Source of the DNA: Phyllobacterium phragmitis
GTDB lineage: Bacteria; Pseudomonadota; Alphaproteobacteria; Rhizobiales; Rhizobiaceae
Length of the DNA stretch: 64,000 bases
Direction: 5' to 3'
NCBI RefSeq assembly: GCF_002980495.1
Contig: NZ_PVBR01000008.1
Coordinates: forward strand, 1 to 64,000
This document shows positions 11,383 through 21,111 of this stretch, one piece after another. The notes under the pieces were generated by a model. That model had not been told where the DNA came from and ran no database searches. It saw nothing but the letters and a program-made list of their open reading frames with translations. Every line of letters starts with the position of its first letter. Position 1 is the first letter of the stretch. The translations under genes were made by a program, and so were the position numbers.

Positions 11383-11799
11383 ATGTCGCAGACAGCGATT
11401 TTCTGGCCGATGATTGCCCAGACGGGACTGATCTTTGTTATCTACCTGATCGGTTCCGTCCGCCGCTTGCAGGCCGTCAAGAGTGGCGCGGCGCGGGCGG
11501 GCGACTATAAGCTGCCGTTCACGGAACCCGCACCCAGCGCCACCGTGATCCGCAATCTGACGAACCAGTTCGAATTGCCGGTGCTCTTTTATGTCGTCTG
11601 CCTCTCGCTTTATGTGCTGAACGGCGCCACGCTCGTCGCCGTCCTCCTGGCCTGGGCCTTCGTCGTCAGCCGCATCCTGCACGCCGCCGTGCACATCACC
11701 TCGAACGATCTCAGGCTCCGCCGCCCGCTGTTCATCGTTGGATTTGTCATCAACGCGCTGATGTGGGTCTGGCTGGCGGTGTGGCTGCTGCGGGCTTAG
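11383..11799 (+). CDS. MAPEG family membrane protein
   Basis: A 138-aa protein with four hydrophobic segments. The arrangement matches the MAPEG superfamily (membrane-associated eicosanoid/glutathione metabolism proteins). RNLTNQFELPVLFYVVCLSL carries the conserved Asn-Gln-x-Glu-x-Pro motif, and SRILHAAVHITSN is the second family block. Bacterial members are poorly characterised; some conjugate glutathione. The start at 11383 is preferred because the frame upstream runs through the palindromic repeat. No operon partner is evident. Confidence 0.82.
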   Translation: MSQTAIFWPMIAQTGLIFVIYLIGSVRRLQAVKSGAARAGDYKLPFTEPAPSATVIRNLTNQFELPVLFYVVCLSLYVLNGATLVAVLLAWAFVVSRILHAAVHITSNDLRLRRPLFIVGFVINALMWVWLAVWLLRA

Positions 11800-11896
11800 A
11801 GCGGTTCCTGTCTTGATGGAATCGTTTGGCCTTGAGCCATTCTATTGCCGAAGCAGCGGATTAATCCGGTCGGATGGCGAGGTTGTGCTTTGTCAC

Positions 11897-12054
11897 ACCC
11901 CCCTCTGGCCTGCCGGCCATCTCCCCCACAAGGGTGGAGATTGGCTGACATAGATGACGGCATATCACCTGGTGCGTTGGCGATTAGCGAAAGCGGAAAT
12001 CATAGCCCAATCTCCACCCTTGTGGGGGAGATGGCCGGCAGGCCAGAGGGGGGT
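11897..12054. repeat. Intergenic paired palindrome C
   Basis: Arms at about 11897-11944 and 12006-12054 are reverse complements (core CCACCCTTGTGGGGGAGATG). They lie in the 349-bp gap between the MAPEG gene and oxyR, which holds no coding sequence. The unit is related in style to family B but has its own sequence. Confidence 0.82.
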
Positions 12055-12148
12055 ATCACTGCGCCGATGCTTTCAATTAAAGCGGGGGACCCTTCGCCCT
12101 CATGGTGAGGTGCGAGCGAAGCGAAGCCTCCAACCACGAGGACGAAGC

Positions 12149-13078
12149 TCATTTTCTCAACGCAGATAGTTCCGCCGCGCTGAGGCGCAATGTCTCCGCG
12201 CTCTCCGCAATACACCGCGCAAGCGTGCGAAAATCGTCCTGCCGCTCGCTCTGCCTGCGCCAGATGAGGCCGATCTCGCGCTGAGGTTCGGCGCCCGCAA
12301 AGGGAACGATGCGCATCCGCATATGGCTGGCTTCCGCGCGTACCGCGATCTCGGGGATCAAGGTCAGCCCCATGCCGTGGCTGACCATCTGCAACAGCGT
12401 CGCCATGCTGGTCGCGCCGTAATTGACCAATTGCCGCTGCTTGGGGGCCGAGCAGACCGCCAGCGCCTGGTCCCGCAGGCAATGGCCTTCTTCCAGAAGC
12501 AGCAGGCGTTCCACCGCGACATTGTCCTGCGTCATGGGCGAGGAGAGGACGTCATTGTCGTTTGCCGACGTGGCGATCAAAAACCGGTCGCGGAACACCG
12601 GTTCGACTGTCAGCATGTCGTCTTCTATCGGCAAGGCCGCCACGATGGCGTCAAGTTCGCCGATGCGCAGATCCTCGACCAGCTTCGATGTGACCGCTTC
12701 CTTCAGTTCCATCTTCAGCGACGGGTACCGCTGGCGCAATTTCGGGATCAGCTCCGGTACCAGATAGGGGGCGATGGTCGGAATGATGCCGAGCCTGATG
12801 CGGGCCTGCAGGACGCCGCGCTTTTGTGCGGCGATTTCCTCGAGCGAGCGGATTTCGCCCAATATGTTGCGGATACGCGGCAAAAGCCGCTGCCCCATCT
12901 CGCTCAAGACCACCGATCTCCGCGTCCGCTCGAAAAGCTGGACGCCGACGATCTCCTCCATCTCGGCGATCTGGGCGGAGAGCGCTGGCTGTGAGACATG
13001 CGCCATTTCCGCTGCCTTGCGGAAGTGCAGCATGGTTGCCAGCGCATCGAAATAGCGCATTTGCCGAACGGTGAACAT
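12149..13078 (-). CDS. oxyR: Hydrogen peroxide sensor OxyR (LysR family)
   Basis: A 309-aa LysR regulator with an N-terminal winged HTH (residues 1-60: FDALATMLHFRKAAEMAHVS, QPALSAQIAEME) and a substrate-binding-like domain. Two cysteines, Cys200 and Cys209 in GHCLRDQALAVCS, match the spacing of the redox pair of E. coli OxyR (Cys199/Cys208). On peroxide exposure such pairs form a disulfide and activate target genes. It is divergent from katA with 162 bp between them. An ATAG-N7-CTAT site abuts its start codon. Confidence 0.93.
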   Translation of the reverse strand: MFTVRQMRYFDALATMLHFRKAAEMAHVSQPALSAQIAEMEEIVGVQLFERTRRSVVLSEMGQRLLPRIRNILGEIRSLEEIAAQKRGVLQARIRLGIIPTIAPYLVPELIPKLRQRYPSLKMELKEAVTSKLVEDLRIGELDAIVAALPIEDDMLTVEPVFRDRFLIATSANDNDVLSSPMTQDNVAVERLLLLEEGHCLRDQALAVCSAPKQRQLVNYGATSMATLLQMVSHGMGLTLIPEIAVRAEASHMRMRIVPFAGAEPQREIGLIWRRQSERQDDFRTLARCIAESAETLRLSAAELSALRK

Positions 13079-13105
13079 GATAGGAAAACCCTATCAAGAA
13101 TGATG
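13079..13105. promoter_or_regulatory. Candidate OxyR binding site
   Basis: GATAGG-AAAAC-CCTATC at 13079-13095 is a perfect inverted repeat. It contains ATAG-N7-CTAT, the half of the OxyR consensus (ATAG-N7-CTAT-N7-ATAG-N7-CTAT). The next expected half (GATG at 13102-13105) is degenerate. It lies between divergent oxyR and katA, directly against the oxyR start, so autoregulation as well as katA activation is possible. Confidence 0.5.
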
Positions 13106-13240
13106 AGAAATGCAATTGGAAATTATGATTAGAATAGTTCTATACTGTCGGCACAGTGCCGTGGCCATTATAACCGCCACGTCTTCACCAATGCCAGAAT
13201 TAGAATAGCCAGAACCAGAATAGATGGAGGGATTATTCCC

Positions 13241-14737
13241 ATGGCCGACCGTCCGACATTGACCACGACCGCTGGAGCACCGGTTCCCGACAACCAGAAT
13301 TCGATTACCGCTGGCGAACGCGGTCCCGTGCTGCTGCAGGATTATCAGCTCCTTGAAAAGCTCGCGCATCAAAACCGCGAGCGCATCCCGGAGCGTGTCG
13401 TCCACGCCAAGGGCTGGGGCGCCCATGGTACGCTGAAGATCACCGGCGATATTTCCAGGTACACCCGCGCCGGGGCGCTGCAACCCGGCGCCGAGACGCC
13501 GCTCATCCTGCGCTTTTCCACCGTTGCCGGCGAAATGGGCGCGGCAGACGCCGAGCGCGACGTGCGCGGCTTCGCCATCAAGTTTTATACCGAAGAGGGC
13601 AATTGGGATCTGGTCGGCAACAACACGCCGGTCTTCTTCGTCCGCGATCCGCTGAAATTCCCCGATTTCATCCACACGCAGAAGCGTCACCCCAAGACCA
13701 ATCTGCGTTCGGCCACGGCGATGTGGGATTTCTGGTCGCTGTCGCCGGAAAGCCTGCATCAGGTGACGATCCTGATGTCGGATCGCGGCCTGCCGGTCGC
13801 GCCGATGTTCATGAACGGCTATGGCTCGCACACCTATTCGTTCTGGAACGACCAGGGCGAGCGCTACTGGGTGAAGTTCCACTTCAAAACCCAGCAGGGC
13901 CACAAGCACTACACAAACGCCGAAGCCGAGAACGTCATCGGCAAGACGCGCGAAAGCTATCAGGAAGAGCTGTTCGGCGCGATCGAAAAGGGCGATTTCC
14001 CCCGGTGGAACGTGCAGGTGCAGATCATGCCCGAGGCCGACGCCGAAAAGACATCGTACAACCCCTTCGATTTGACCAAGGTCTGGCCGCATGGCGATTA
14101 TCCGCCGATCGATCTCGGCGTCCTCGAACTGAACCGCAATCCGGAAAACTATTTCGCCGAAATCGAGCAGGTTGCCATGTCGCCGTCGAATGTCGTTCCC
14201 GGCATCGGCCATTCGCCCGACAAGATGCTGCAGGCCCGAATCTTCTCCTATGCCGATGCGCATCGCTATCGCCTGGGAACGCATTATGAGACGCTGCCGG
14301 TCAATGCGCCGCGTTGCCCGGTTCATCATTACCATAAGGATGGCCAGATGAATTTCTTCGGCCAGAAGACCGGCAATCCCGACGCCTATTACGAGCCGAA
14401 CTCGTTCTCCGGCGCAGTGGAAAAGCCGTCCGCCATGGAACCGCCGCTTAAACTTTCCGGCGATGCGGACCGTTACAACCACCGTATCGGCAATGACGAT
14501 TATGCGCAGCCGCGTGCCCTCTTCAACCTGTTCGACGCAGGACAGAAGGCCCGCCTCTTCGCCAATATCGCCGCGGCGATGGATGGCGTGCCCTCGGTGA
14601 TCGTCGAGCGCCAGCTTGCCCATTTCAAGCTGGTCCATCCCGACTATGAAGCCGGCGTGCGTGCGGCCCTGAAGGACGCACATGGCTATGAGGCGACCGC
14701 CATTTCCAATGAGGAAAAGGCCGACGCCGCCGAATAA
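13241..14737 (+). CDS. katA: Monofunctional haem catalase KatA
   Basis: Small-subunit clade 3 type catalase, 498 aa, converting hydrogen peroxide to water and oxygen. Visible hallmarks are the catalytic His55 in [33 protein letters not shown] with the active-site Asn, and [14 protein letters not shown] with the proximal haem Tyr. HHYHKDGQM and [11 protein letters not shown] follow. It lacks an N-terminal signal, so it is probably cytoplasmic, though periplasmic catalase is known in Brucella. The divergent oxyR and the operator between them indicate peroxide induction. A hairpin terminator follows 25 bp downstream. Confidence 0.96.
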   Translation: MADRPTLTTTAGAPVPDNQNSITAGERGPVLLQDYQLLEKLAHQNRERIPERVVHAKGWGAHGTLKITGDISRYTRAGALQPGAETPLILRFSTVAGEMGAADAERDVRGFAIKFYTEEGNWDLVGNNTPVFFVRDPLKFPDFIHTQKRHPKTNLRSATAMWDFWSLSPESLHQVTILMSDRGLPVAPMFMNGYGSHTYSFWNDQGERYWVKFHFKTQQGHKHYTNAEAENVIGKTRESYQEELFGAIEKGDFPRWNVQVQIMPEADAEKTSYNPFDLTKVWPHGDYPPIDLGVLELNRNPENYFAEIEQVAMSPSNVVPGIGHSPDKMLQARIFSYADAHRYRLGTHYETLPVNAPRCPVHHYHKDGQMNFFGQKTGNPDAYYEPNSFSGAVEKPSAMEPPLKLSGDADRYNHRIGNDDYAQPRALFNLFDAGQKARLFANIAAAMDGVPSVIVERQLAHFKLVHPDYEAGVRAALKDAHGYEATAISNEEKADAAE

Positions 14738-14761
14738 GCGCCTCTTATAAGTCTATGATTG

Positions 14762-14790
14762 AAGCCGGGGGTAGCAGCCCGGCTTTCTTT
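14762..14790 (+). terminator. Rho-independent terminator after katA
   Basis: AAGCCGGG (14762-14769) pairs with CCCGGCTT (14778-14785) around an 8-nt loop, followed by a T-rich tail (TCTTTT). Confidence 0.8.
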
Positions 14791-14842
14791 TATGCGCGGG
14801 GGAGGGTATGCGGATCAGCAAAGAACATTCAAAGGAAATGAC

Positions 14843-16132
14843 ATGCGGCTTGGCGGACGCCTTCAGGCGGCGATTGAAATACTGGATGACATCGAGACGC
14901 GAAAACGCCCCGCATCGGACGCGCTGAAGGATTGGGGCCTGGCGCATCGCTTTGCCGGCGCCGGCGATCGCGCTGTTATCGGCAATATCGTCTATGACGC
15001 GCTGCGCCGGAAACTCTCCATCGCCTGGCGTATGGACAGCACGGAGGCCCGCGACATCGCCTATGGCGCGCTGCTTTCCGATGCCGAGATGGACGCCGAA
15101 AGCATCGCTGCGGCTCTCGGCGACGACAAATTCGCACCTGAACCGCTCGATGCGGCACGGCTTGCCGCCTGGGAAAGCCGCGACCTTGCCACTGCGCCCG
15201 ACCATATCCGCGCCGACGTGCCGGAATGGTGCGCTGCGCAGCTGGAAGCGCTTTTCGGCAATGATTGGGTGGGCGAGGGCGCTGCCCTTGCCGCTCGCCC
15301 GCCGGTCGATCTGCGTGTCAATACGCTGAAGGCCAGCCGGGCGAAGGTGCTGAGGGAACTGGCCAGGGCAGAGGCCGGCGAAGCGCCGCTTCTGGCCGGA
15401 GCCGTTCGCGTGCCCCCGCTTCGCGCGCTCGGGCGGCATCCCAATGTCCAGGCCGAACCGGCCTTCCAGAAGGGCTGGTTCGAGGTGCAGGATCTGGGCT
15501 CGCAGATCGCCGCAATGGTCGCGGCGATACAGCCGGGCCAGCAGGTGCTGGATTATTGCGCCGGCGCCGGCGGCAAGACGCTGGCGCTCGCCGCGAGCAT
15601 GGAAAATCGCGGGCAGATCCACGCTTTCGATGCTGAAAAACCAAGGCTCGCGCCGATCTTCGACCGCTTGAAACGCGCCGGCGTCCGCAACACGCAGGTC
15701 CACGCCAATCTGGAGGATCTGGTTCAGTTCGAAGGCCAGATGGATATCGTCCTCACCGATGCGCCCTGTACCGGGTCCGGCACATGGCGCAGGCGGCCCG
15801 ATGCGAAATGGCGCCTGTCGCCGCAGCAGCTCGAACGCCGCGAGGCCGAACAGCGCGAAGTGCTGAACGCCGCGAAACGCTATGTGAAGCCGGGCGGATG
15901 CCTCGTCTATGTCACCTGCTCGCTGTTCGCTTCCGAGAACAATCTCCAGATCGAGGAATTCCTTCGGGAAAATTCCGATTATTCCGGGATTGACGCAAAG
16001 CCGCTCTGGCATGCCGCCGTGCCGGATGCGGGAGAAGTCACACCCGTCTTCCCCCCGCATGGCATGATGCTTTCGCCTCAGAGGACGTCGACCGATGGTT
16101 TCTACATCAGCGTCCTCAAGCGCGCCGGTTGA
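14843..16132 (+). CDS. rsmB: RsmB/NOP family RNA cytosine-C5 methyltransferase
   Basis: SAM-dependent m5C methyltransferase, 429 aa. An N-terminal NusB-like helical region is followed by the Rossmann domain: VLDYCAGAGGKTLALAA (SAM loop), DAPCTGSGTWRRRPD (Cys of motif IV) and VTCSLFASENN (catalytic Cys of motif VI). Bacterial RsmB modifies 16S rRNA C967. The alphaproteobacterial members are shorter in the N-terminal part, so target identity is inferred. The start at 14843 excludes a leader that overlaps the katA terminator. A palindromic repeat follows. Confidence 0.88.
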   Translation: MRLGGRLQAAIEILDDIETRKRPASDALKDWGLAHRFAGAGDRAVIGNIVYDALRRKLSIAWRMDSTEARDIAYGALLSDAEMDAESIAAALGDDKFAPEPLDAARLAAWESRDLATAPDHIRADVPEWCAAQLEALFGNDWVGEGAALAARPPVDLRVNTLKASRAKVLRELARAEAGEAPLLAGAVRVPPLRALGRHPNVQAEPAFQKGWFEVQDLGSQIAAMVAAIQPGQQVLDYCAGAGGKTLALAASMENRGQIHAFDAEKPRLAPIFDRLKRAGVRNTQVHANLEDLVQFEGQMDIVLTDAPCTGSGTWRRRPDAKWRLSPQQLERREAEQREVLNAAKRYVKPGGCLVYVTCSLFASENNLQIEEFLRENSDYSGIDAKPLWHAAVPDAGEVTPVFPPHGMMLSPQRTSTDGFYISVLKRAG

Positions 16133-16147
16133 TTTGCCCCTGTCCTG

Positions 16148-16254
16148 CCGTCATTCTCGGGCTTGTCCCGAGAATCTGCCATAAGAAGGAAAGTGATTAC
16201 CGTCCTGATTGAACGCTCCGTCGTAGATTCTCGGGACAAGCCCGAGAATGACGG
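16148..16254. repeat. Intergenic paired palindrome D
   Basis: Arms at 16148-16180 and 16224-16254 are reverse complements with core CGTCATTCTCGGGCTTGTCC. Each arm contains an internal hairpin (TCTCGGG-CTTGT-CCCGAGA). It lies between rsmB and the thioesterase gene. Confidence 0.85.
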
Positions 16255-16306
16255 CCAGGGGGAACTGTCTCAAGCTAGTTCTGATACCACTGTAGGAGGA
16301 GAGCAC

Positions 16307-16762
16307 ATGCCACAGGCGCGCATAGCAGAGCCGGATTTTCGCGAGCGGGTTGAGGAGAGCTTCGCGCGCCAGGCGGCGATGAAGCTGATCGGCGCCGAGC
16401 TGACCTTGTGCGAGCCGGGCATCGTCGAGATCGAGCTGCCGTTTCGCGACGATCTCACCCAGCAGCACAATTTTCTCCATGCCGGCATCATCTCCGCAGC
16501 ACTTGACGCGGCCTGCGGCTACGCGGCTTTTTCGCTGATGCCGCAGGAGGCTGCCGTCCTCACCATCGAATTCAAGGTCAATCTGCTGGCGCCCGGCAAG
16601 GGCGAGCGCTTCCTGTTTCGCGGCGAGGTGACCAAGCCCGGCCGCACCATCATGGTAAGCGACGGACAGGCTTTCGCCATCGCCGATACCGAGGCCAAGC
16701 TGATCGCCACGATGACCGCAACGCTGATGGTCGTGCAGGATCGAAAAGGCCTGCAAGGATGA
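16307..16762 (+). CDS. PaaI/YdiI-like hotdog-fold thioesterase
   Basis: A 151-aa hotdog-fold protein. The family motif QQHNFLHAGIISAALDAACGYAA (His-Gly with the downstream Asp) forms the active site. VLTIEFKVNLLAPGKGERF and GRTIMVSDG are the following conserved strands. Such enzymes hydrolyse acyl-CoA thioesters. The start at 16307 is supported by GTAGGAGGAG at 16292-16301; a longer frame would run through repeat D. It overlaps the next gene (ATGA, 16759-16762), indicating co-expression. Substrate unknown. Confidence 0.83.
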   Translation: MPQARIAEPDFRERVEESFARQAAMKLIGAELTLCEPGIVEIELPFRDDLTQQHNFLHAGIISAALDAACGYAAFSLMPQEAAVLTIEFKVNLLAPGKGERFLFRGEVTKPGRTIMVSDGQAFAIADTEAKLIATMTATLMVVQDRKGLQG

Positions 16763-17418
16763 ACGCGCCCTTGACACAGCCCATGACCCGGATTGGCGGC
16801 GCAAATGTTCTTTTCGTCATGGCCGTCGAGGCGGAATATGGCCCGCATCTGCGCCGGCTTTTCCAACCGCTGATGACGGGCGTCGGCCCGGTGGAGGCAG
16901 CTGTAGCGCTTTCTTCCTCCCTGGCGTCGATGGCCGCTTCCGGCAGCCTGCCGGACCTGGTGGTTTCGCTCGGCTCCGCCGGCTCGCGCAGCCTGGAGCA
17001 GGCGGAGGTCTATCAGGCGACGAGCGTGTCCTATCGCGATATCGACGCTTCGCCCCTCGGTTTCGAGAAGGGCAGGACGCCATTTCTCGATCTGCCCGCC
17101 ATTGTGCCGTTGCCCTGCCGCATTCCCGGAATCAGGCAAGCGACGTTGTCCACCGGCGGCAACATCGTTTCCGGCGCCGCCTATGACGGCATCGCGGCCG
17201 ACATGGTCGATATGGAAACCTTCGCGATCCTGCGCGCCTGCCAGCGCTTCGCCGTGCCGCTGATCGGTCTGCGCGGCATTTCCGATGGCGCAGCCATTCT
17301 GCACCACATCGACGACTGGACGGAATATCTCCATATCATCGATGAAAAGCTGGCGCTTGCCATCGGCAAATTGGAAGAGGCGCTCGCGAGCGGGGCGTTG
17401 AAACTCGGAACCACCTAG
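16759..17418 (+). CDS. 5'-methylthioadenosine/S-adenosylhomocysteine nucleosidase-like protein
   Basis: A 219-aa protein of the purine/uridine phosphorylase superfamily. VLFVMAVEAEYGPHL at the N terminus is the MtnN start motif. TGVGPVEAAV is the phosphate/ribose loop, MVDMETFAILRACQRF has the Met-Glu pair binding ribose, and GLRGISDGA carries the catalytic Asp near residue 179. MtnN splits MTA or SAH to adenine and a thioribose product in methionine salvage. The gene is coupled to the upstream thioesterase. Exact nucleoside specificity is inferred. Confidence 0.82.
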   Translation: MNAPLTQPMTRIGGANVLFVMAVEAEYGPHLRRLFQPLMTGVGPVEAAVALSSSLASMAASGSLPDLVVSLGSAGSRSLEQAEVYQATSVSYRDIDASPLGFEKGRTPFLDLPAIVPLPCRIPGIRQATLSTGGNIVSGAAYDGIAADMVDMETFAILRACQRFAVPLIGLRGISDGAAILHHIDDWTEYLHIIDEKLALAIGKLEEALASGALKLGTT

Positions 17419-17456
17419 CTTTAAAGCGATTCCTGCTTTGATGGATTCGCCAGGCA

Positions 17457-17631
17457 TACCCCTCATCCGACCGCTTCGCGGCCACCTTCTCCCACAAGGG
17501 GAGAAGGAAAGAGCCTAGCATTGGCCTTACTGCCAATTACATTCGTTGGCGTTTGGCAGCAACGTAAATGCCAAGCTCTACCCTTCTCCCCTTGTGGGAG
17601 AAGGTGGCCGCGAAGCGGTCGGATGAGGGGT
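17457..17631. repeat. Intergenic paired palindrome B (copy 2)
   Basis: The second copy of repeat family B: arms 17457-17512 and 17581-17631 are inverted and nearly identical to those at 11137-11293. It fills the 329-bp gap between the nucleosidase gene and guaA; I see no coding sequence there. Confidence 0.85.
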
Positions 17632-17747
17632 ATGCTTGGCGCCAGCGTTTCCATCTTCTGACTCATCTTGTCAGGAGGTGGAATCTGTTTGCCAACTGCG
17701 GCGTATAAGTCGTTGCATTGCGCCGGCTTTTTCTCTAGAGGCTCCGC

Positions 17748-19310
17748 ATGAGCACCACAGCACACCCCGACACAGTCCTTATCATCGATTTCGGCAGCCA
17801 GGTCACGCAGCTTATCGCGCGTCGTGTCCGCGAGGCGGGCGTCTATTCCGAAATCGTCCCCTTCCAGTCCGCCGAGGAAGCCTTCCACCGCATCAAGCCG
17901 AAAGCGGTGATTCTGTCGGGAAGCCCCCATTCGACCATCGATATCGGCAGCCCGCGCGCGCCGCAAATCGTCTTCGAAGCCGGCATTCCGGTGCTCGGCA
18001 TCTGCTATGGTGAACAGACGATGTGCGCGCAGCTGGGCGGCAAGGTGGAAGCCGGGCATCACCGCGAGTTCGGTCGCGCTTTTCTCGAGATCGAGGCCGA
18101 TAGTGCGCTCTTCGACGGCGTATGGGCCAAGGGAACGCGTCATCAGGTCTGGATGAGCCATGGTGACCGTGTCACGGCACTGCCCGATGGCTTCCGCATC
18201 ATCGGCACCTCGAACGGCGCGCCCTTTGCGGCGATCGCCGACGAGAAGCGCAAATTCTATGCCGTCCAGTTCCACCCGGAAGTGGTGCACACCCCCGACG
18301 GCGCGAAACTGCTGCAGAATTTCGTCCACAACATCGCCGGCATCAAGGGCGACTGGTCGATGGCCGCCTACAGGCAAAAGGCGATCGAGACCATCCGCAA
18401 ACAGGTCGGCAAGGGCAAGGTGATCTGCGGTCTGTCGGGCGGCGTGGATTCCTCCGTCGCCGCTGTGCTGATCCACGAAGCCATCGGCGACCAGCTCACC
18501 TGCATTTTCGTCGACCATGGCCTCATGCGCAAGAATGAGGCGGCGGAAGTCGTCAACATGTTCCGCGAGCATTACAACATCCCGCTGGTGCATGTGGATG
18601 CCGCCGATCTCTTCATTGGCGCGCTGGAAGGCGAAAGCGACCCGGAGACCAAGCGCAAGACCATCGGTCGGCTGTTCATCGAGGTCTTCGAGGAAGAGGC
18701 CAAGAAGATCGGCGGCGCCGATTTCCTGGCGCAAGGCACGCTCTATCCCGATGTGATCGAGTCCGTCTCCTTCACCGGCGGCCCCTCTGTGACCATCAAG
18801 TCGCACCACAATGTCGGCGGCCTGCCGGAACGCATGAATATGAAGCTGGTCGAGCCGCTGCGCGAACTCTTCAAGGACGAGGTGAGGGTGCTGGGCAAGG
18901 AACTCGGCCTGCCCAAGCATTTCATCGGCCGCCACCCGTTCCCCGGCCCCGGCCTCGCCATCCGCTGCCCCGGCGGCATCACCCGCGAAAAGCTTGACAT
19001 CCTGCGCGAAGCCGACGCGATCTATCTCGACGAAATCCGCAAGGCCGGCCTCTACGACGTTATCTGGCAAGCCTTCGCCGTGCTTCTTCCCGTCCAGACG
19101 GTCGGCGTCATGGGCGACGGTCGCACCTACGAATTCGTCTGTGCGCTGCGCGCCGTCACCTCGGTCGACGGCATGACGGCAGATTTCTATCACTACGACA
19201 TGGATTTCCTCGCCCGCGCCGCCACCCGCATCATCAACGAGGTCAAAGGCATCAACCGCGTGGTCTATGACGTGACGTCAAAGCCGCCCGGCACGATCGA
19301 GTGGGAATGA
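17748..19310 (+). CDS. guaA: GMP synthase (glutamine-hydrolysing) GuaA
   Basis: Converts XMP to GMP using glutamine and ATP. It is 520 aa, full length. The N-terminal class I amidotransferase domain has the nucleophile in GICYGEQ (Cys86) and the His-x-Glu in QFHPEVVHT. The ATP-pyrophosphatase domain has the PP loop GLSGGVDSS (about residue 228). The C-terminal dimerisation domain ends in KPPGTIEWE, the highly conserved tail. The gene is intact even though an integrative element begins right after it, so the element's end recreates the guaA 3' end. Confidence 0.97.
   Translation: MSTTAHPDTVLIIDFGSQVTQLIARRVREAGVYSEIVPFQSAEEAFHRIKPKAVILSGSPHSTIDIGSPRAPQIVFEAGIPVLGICYGEQTMCAQLGGKVEAGHHREFGRAFLEIEADSALFDGVWAKGTRHQVWMSHGDRVTALPDGFRIIGTSNGAPFAAIADEKRKFYAVQFHPEVVHTPDGAKLLQNFVHNIAGIKGDWSMAAYRQKAIETIRKQVGKGKVICGLSGGVDSSVAAVLIHEAIGDQLTCIFVDHGLMRKNEAAEVVNMFREHYNIPLVHVDAADLFIGALEGESDPETKRKTIGRLFIEVFEEEAKKIGGADFLAQGTLYPDVIESVSFTGGPSVTIKSHHNVGGLPERMNMKLVEPLRELFKDEVRVLGKELGLPKHFIGRHPFPGPGLAIRCPGGITREKLDILREADAIYLDEIRKAGLYDVIWQAFAVLLPVQTVGVMGDGRTYEFVCALRAVTSVDGMTADFYHYDMDFLARAATRIINEVKGINRVVYDVTSKPPGTIEWE
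19299..19310 (+). other. Putative attachment site at guaA 3' end
   Basis: The last 12 bases of guaA (GAGTGGGAATGA) lie 294 bp before a tyrosine integrase gene. The guaA 3' end is a known target of this type of genomic-island integrase. A similar GAGTGGG-CG-TGA occurs at 41584-41595, making a possible distal partner with 10 of 12 bases matching. The crossover itself is not proven. Confidence 0.5.
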
Positions 19311-19604
19311 TTCAGGCCCATCCGAACGCCGCCGAATTTACGCTGAAATACGATCTAACCAACTGAAAATAAAAATAAATTCCTTCTATGCCTATCGACA
19401 TCTATCGGTGGGCATAGATCGCGTTCGTCGGCCTTGCTGACGGGCCTCGCCCCCATTGATCAACCGGGAAAACGAAAGTACCGTCAGGTCAAACGAGGCC
19501 AATGACGGTACTTTTTTCGAACTAATACGCTGAAATATAAGCGTTTTCGATACCATCGGCCTCCAAAAACCGCGTGACGGTACTTTTCCGCAAGGAGGCC
19601 CGAA
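19311..19604. other. Element 1 left end with repeated 12-mer
   Basis: This 294-bp region is AT-richer than its surroundings. It holds three copies of TGACGGTACTTT: inverted at 19475-19486, direct at 19503-19514 and 19575-19586. It also has an inverted repeat CTATGCC...GGCATAG around 19387-19418. A fourth 12-mer copy lies far away at 41361-41372. They are candidate integrase arm sites or int promoter operators. Confidence 0.55.
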
Positions 19605-20861
19605 ATGTTGACCGATGCAGCACTCAAGTGCTTGAAACCAAAAGCCAAAATGTACAAGGTATCTGATCGTGACGGCATGTATGTGCGCGTCGCACCGTCG
19701 GGCGCCATCTCGTTCAGGCTCGACTATCGGCTGAACGGCAGGCGGGAGACCGTCTATCTCGGTAGGTATGCGCGTGACGGGATATCGCTTGCCAGGGCTC
19801 GAGAGCTATGCATCGATGCACGCCGGGCGATTGCCGAGGGGCGGTCCCCCGCCATCGAGAAGCAGCGGGAGAAGCGCCGGATCAAGGAAGCAAAGAGCTT
19901 CGGCGAATTCGGTGAGAAATGGCTGACCAACGCGACCATGGCCGACAGCACGCGCGCGATGCGTCGCTCCATCTTCGAGCGCGAGCTCATGCCCGTCTGG
20001 CGAAATCGTCTCCTGACAGAGATCACACCGGACGATCTCCGCGCTCACTGCGGCAAGATCGTCGAACGGGGTGCTCCTGCCACCGCCATTCATGTGAGGG
20101 ATATCCTGAAGCAGATCTACGGCTACGCCATTCTGCACGGCGAGAAGGTCGCCAACCCGGCCGATGACGTCGGTCCGGCCTCGATCGCCACCTTTACGCC
20201 GAAGGACCGCGCTCTTTCACCCACCGAGATCCGCATCATGTTCAAACAGCTCGAGCATGTCGCAACGTTGCCGACGATCCGTCTCGGCATGAAGCTTTAT
20301 CTTCTCACCATGGTCCGGAAAAGCGAACTGCAGGATGCAGTGTGGGACGAGATCGATTTCGATAACGCCGTCTGGACCATTCCGAAGGAGCGCATGAAGC
20401 GGTCGAAGCCGCACAACGTCTACCTGTGCCGGCAGACGTTAGACATCATGATCGCGCTCAAGACCTGCTCCGGCAACTCCCGATATCTGTTGCCGTCCCG
20501 GTACGATGCGGACGCGCCAATGTCTCGTGCGACCTTCAATCGGATCACCTACGCCGTCGTCGAGCGAGCCAAGAAGGAGGGGCTCCCACTGGAGCCTTTC
20601 ACGGTCCATGATCTGCGGCGAACGGGCTCGACGCTGTTAAATGAGCTAGGGTTTAATAGCGACTGGATCGAAAAGTGCCTGGCGCACGAAGACGGGCGTT
20701 CGTCGCGCGGCGTCTATAACAAGGCCGAGTATGAGGTGCAGCGCCGGCACATGATGCAGCAGTGGGCGGACACCGTAGATGCCTGGATCGACGGCCGGAA
20801 ATATGCCCCCACGCTTTTGCCGCAAGCTATGCCCCTGATGGAGCTTGATCCCGCCCTTTGA
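19605..20861 (+). CDS. int: Tyrosine-type site-specific integrase
   Basis: A 418-aa phage/island integrase. The N-terminal DUF4102-like arm-binding domain (YVRVAPSGAISFRLDYRLNG) and SAM-like core-binding domain are followed by the catalytic domain. This has Arg in TMVRKSELQDAVWDEID (about residue 238), HDLRRTG (His335, Arg338), a second His in CLAHEDG and a Tyr in RGVYNKAEY. It faces away from guaA, 294 bp from its stop, the usual layout for islands integrated at guaA. It probably catalyses insertion and excision of element 1. The 3' end overlaps the convergent AlpA-like gene by 35 bp. Confidence 0.93.
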   Translation: MLTDAALKCLKPKAKMYKVSDRDGMYVRVAPSGAISFRLDYRLNGRRETVYLGRYARDGISLARARELCIDARRAIAEGRSPAIEKQREKRRIKEAKSFGEFGEKWLTNATMADSTRAMRRSIFERELMPVWRNRLLTEITPDDLRAHCGKIVERGAPATAIHVRDILKQIYGYAILHGEKVANPADDVGPASIATFTPKDRALSPTEIRIMFKQLEHVATLPTIRLGMKLYLLTMVRKSELQDAVWDEIDFDNAVWTIPKERMKRSKPHNVYLCRQTLDIMIALKTCSGNSRYLLPSRYDADAPMSRATFNRITYAVVERAKKEGLPLEPFTVHDLRRTGSTLLNELGFNSDWIEKCLAHEDGRSSRGVYNKAEYEVQRRHMMQQWADTVDAWIDGRKYAPTLLPQAMPLMELDPAL

Positions 20862-21111
20862 CGGGGCGGCTTCTGCGCTTGGTGACGTCAGGGTGCTGGG
20901 CCCGTCGAATCGGGGCAGCCCGCCTTGCCATCAGCCAAGCCTCGACCTCTTCCAGGTCCCATACAATACAACGTGGCGAGAGCGCGAACCGGCGGGGAAA
21001 CTCGCCACGCTGCTCCATCTCATAAATCGTGCTGTCAGCCATCGGCACCATCTCCCGCAACTGCTGCCGCCGAATTGTTCTCCGAATTCGCGTAGTTTCC
21101 ATCTTTGCCAT
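20827..21111 (-). CDS. AlpA-like excisionase/transcriptional regulator
   Basis: A 94-aa protein of the AlpA/MerR-like HTH class: LREMVPMADSTIYEMEQRGEFPRRFALS is the helix-turn-helix, followed by VWDLEEVEAWL, the family's closing helix. AlpA proteins act as activators of integrase genes or as excisionases. Its position, convergent with and overlapping int, fits that role. The start at 21111 is chosen because upstream residues are not family-like. The C-terminal tail is Arg/Pro-rich and dispensable-looking. Confidence 0.85.
   Translation of the reverse strand: MAKMETTRIRRTIRRQQLREMVPMADSTIYEMEQRGEFPRRFALSPRCIVWDLEEVEAWLMARRAAPIRRAQHPDVTKRRSRPVKGRDQAPSGA

Noticed and set aside
13094-14683. A 529-codon open frame antisense to katA
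   Set aside because: Shadow of the catalase gene; no domain, and it spans the oxyR-katA promoter region.
17463-19193. A 576-codon open frame antisense to guaA
   Set aside because: Shadow of guaA extending into palindromic repeat B; no protein-like motif.
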